From Flectonema sp. DT1601 (lineage: Eukaryota; Euglenozoa; Diplonemea; Diplonemida; Diplonemidae): a stretch of 64,000 nt of DNA. Numbering within the stretch: the stretch's first letter is position 1; each line of letters opens with the position of its first letter. Of the stretch, positions 63,304-64,000 are shown piece after piece. Position numbers and translations under genes: made by a program. The stretch spans positions 429,374 to 493,373 of the forward strand of contig OZ025806.1 of assembly GCA_964019425.1 (NCBI GenBank), in the 5' to 3' direction. The notes under the pieces were generated by a model. The model was not told where the DNA came from and searched no databases. It worked only from the letters and a program-made list of their open reading frames with translations.

Positions 63304-64000
63304 CTAAACGTGAGATCTTCCATCAGTTTTCGTTGGTACCTCTTCACCTGCTATTGTTGTTCTATGAAGAATTCGAAGCCCCGCTCTTGAAGCATCAATT
63401 TGCGTACCTGGAGTAGCGTAATGCGCATTTCCTAAATTATCGTTGATGGCAAAATCACCTTCTTCCCAATCCAGTTTGATACCAATTTTCTCGAGAGCTG
63501 TTTGACAAGCATCAGTTAGCTCATCCTGAATAACGTAAGATGGGATAACTGATGTAATGTTTTTATCATCGTCTTCAACAGCCCAAGCTTTACAAAAAGA
63601 ACGACCACAATGAAATAGTAAAGTAGTCTCTCCTTGATGAGGATGTTTATAGACGAGTGGGTGACTTGGTCCTCGTTCAGTCAACATCCAGAGTTTATCC
63701 CAACGAGATTGTATTTCAGGAGGTTGTAGGTCATAAACTTCTTTAAGAGGTACAAAGTGTGTCTCTCCTCCTTTGCAGACAGAATGAAAATGCATTGTTT
63801 GGTACTTAAAAGGCTTCTCTTGAAAGGTACCATCGACATGCCAACCACTTCTACCAACACCAGTGCAACCTTCTTCTTCATCATTCGACACTCTGAAGAT
63901 GTCTGGATGAGGTGATTTTGGATGTTTGTAGAAAGTTGATTCGATTCTTCCTAATTTTCGACTAAGTTCCACCTGTCGTTCCCCAGACACCTTTCCCTGA
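63304..64000 (-). CDS. TauD/TfdA-family Fe(II)/2-oxoglutarate dioxygenase, 5' end outside window
   Basis: The frame is open to the window edge and is read leftwards from 63999; about 231 residues plus stop are present. The non-heme iron ligands are visible: HVD in SGWHVDGTF (HxD) and a distal His in GNAHYATPG, followed by the Arg in SRAGLRILHRTTI that would bind the 2-oxoglutarate carboxylate. Typical family phrases such as GGETHFVPL (after the first His/Asp) and GDFAINDNLGNAHYA also fit. These enzymes hydroxylate small substrates such as taurine, carnitine precursors or xenobiotics; the substrate is unknown. The ending is TKTDGRSHV. The N-terminus and any targeting sequence lie beyond 64000. 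It is 137 bp upstream of the aminotransferase in the same leftward block. Confidence 0.9.
   Translation of the reverse strand, partial: QGKVSGERQVELSRKLGRIESTFYKHPKSPHPDIFRVSNDEEEGCTGVGRSGWHVDGTFQEKPFKYQTMHFHSVCKGGETHFVPLKEVYDLQPPEIQSRWDKLWMLTERGPSHPLVYKHPHQGETTLLFHCGRSFCKAWAVEDDDKNITSVIPSYVIQDELTDACQTALEKIGIKLDWEEGDFAINDNLGNAHYATPGTQIDASRAGLRILHRTTIAGEEVPTKTDGRSHV

Overview
The window is nuclear DNA of a unicellular, flagellated eukaryote. The evidence is spliceosomal introns (12 mapped, 64-96 nt, mostly GTATGT...ACAG), a complete 149-residue calmodulin, a mitochondrial carrier, the Golgi tether subunit VPS51 and several axonemal-type genes (DNAI7/CASC1-like, tektin-like, NEK kinase, calcyphosin-like). 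Spacers are AT-rich and packed with poly(A) and poly(T) runs of about 10-30 nt, which are almost absent from coding sequence. All three standard stop codons are used as stops. The lineage cannot be fixed from the sequence. One-way gene blocks, acceptor-like AGs just before nearly every start codon, and a calmodulin ending in VKMMMSK point to an Euglenozoa/Discoba-like organism with trans-splicing; this is inference.

Layout: from 1 to about 30.6 kb every gene is on the + strand: a His-rich partial gene, two hypotheticals, a 4.5 kb gene-free stretch, a calcyphosin-like EF-hand protein, an SDR oxidoreductase, calmodulin, a Ca-regulated mitochondrial carrier, a CCCH/RRM protein, a 10-copy 309-bp tandem array (16955-20029), a coiled-coil protein, a 1720-residue low-complexity/Ala-Glu-Lys protein, and VPS51. 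From 35.8 kb to the end every gene is on the - strand: a small coiled-coil protein, a K2P-like membrane protein, a ubiquitin-like-domain protein, an acyltransferase, tektin-like, DNAI7-like, an MFS transporter, a 1833-residue J-domain/zinc-finger/Tudor-like/coiled-coil protein, a TSNAXIP1-like protein, a NEK kinase, an aminotransferase, and a partial TauD-type dioxygenase.

The two blocks converge on a 30.6-35.8 kb interval of higher GC that holds only dead sequence: a retroelement RNase H-like remnant, a host-derived pseudogene patch with a near-copy of part of VPS51, and a degraded LINE (ORF1-like, endonuclease and RT parts). Several long genes appear as separate open frames only because short introns interrupt them; spliced models are given for seven genes and for the 3' end of the first partial gene.

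Functionally, flagellar and calcium-signalling genes recur across both blocks: calmodulin, calcyphosin-like, EF-hand carrier, IQ protein, tektin-like, DNAI7, NEK, TSNAXIP1-like. The best candidates for undescribed biology are the 1833-residue J-domain/Tudor-like protein with twin CxCG zinc knuckles, the K2P-shaped protein without a K+ filter, the 309-bp array, and a 25-bp GC-rich hairpin at 41738-41792.
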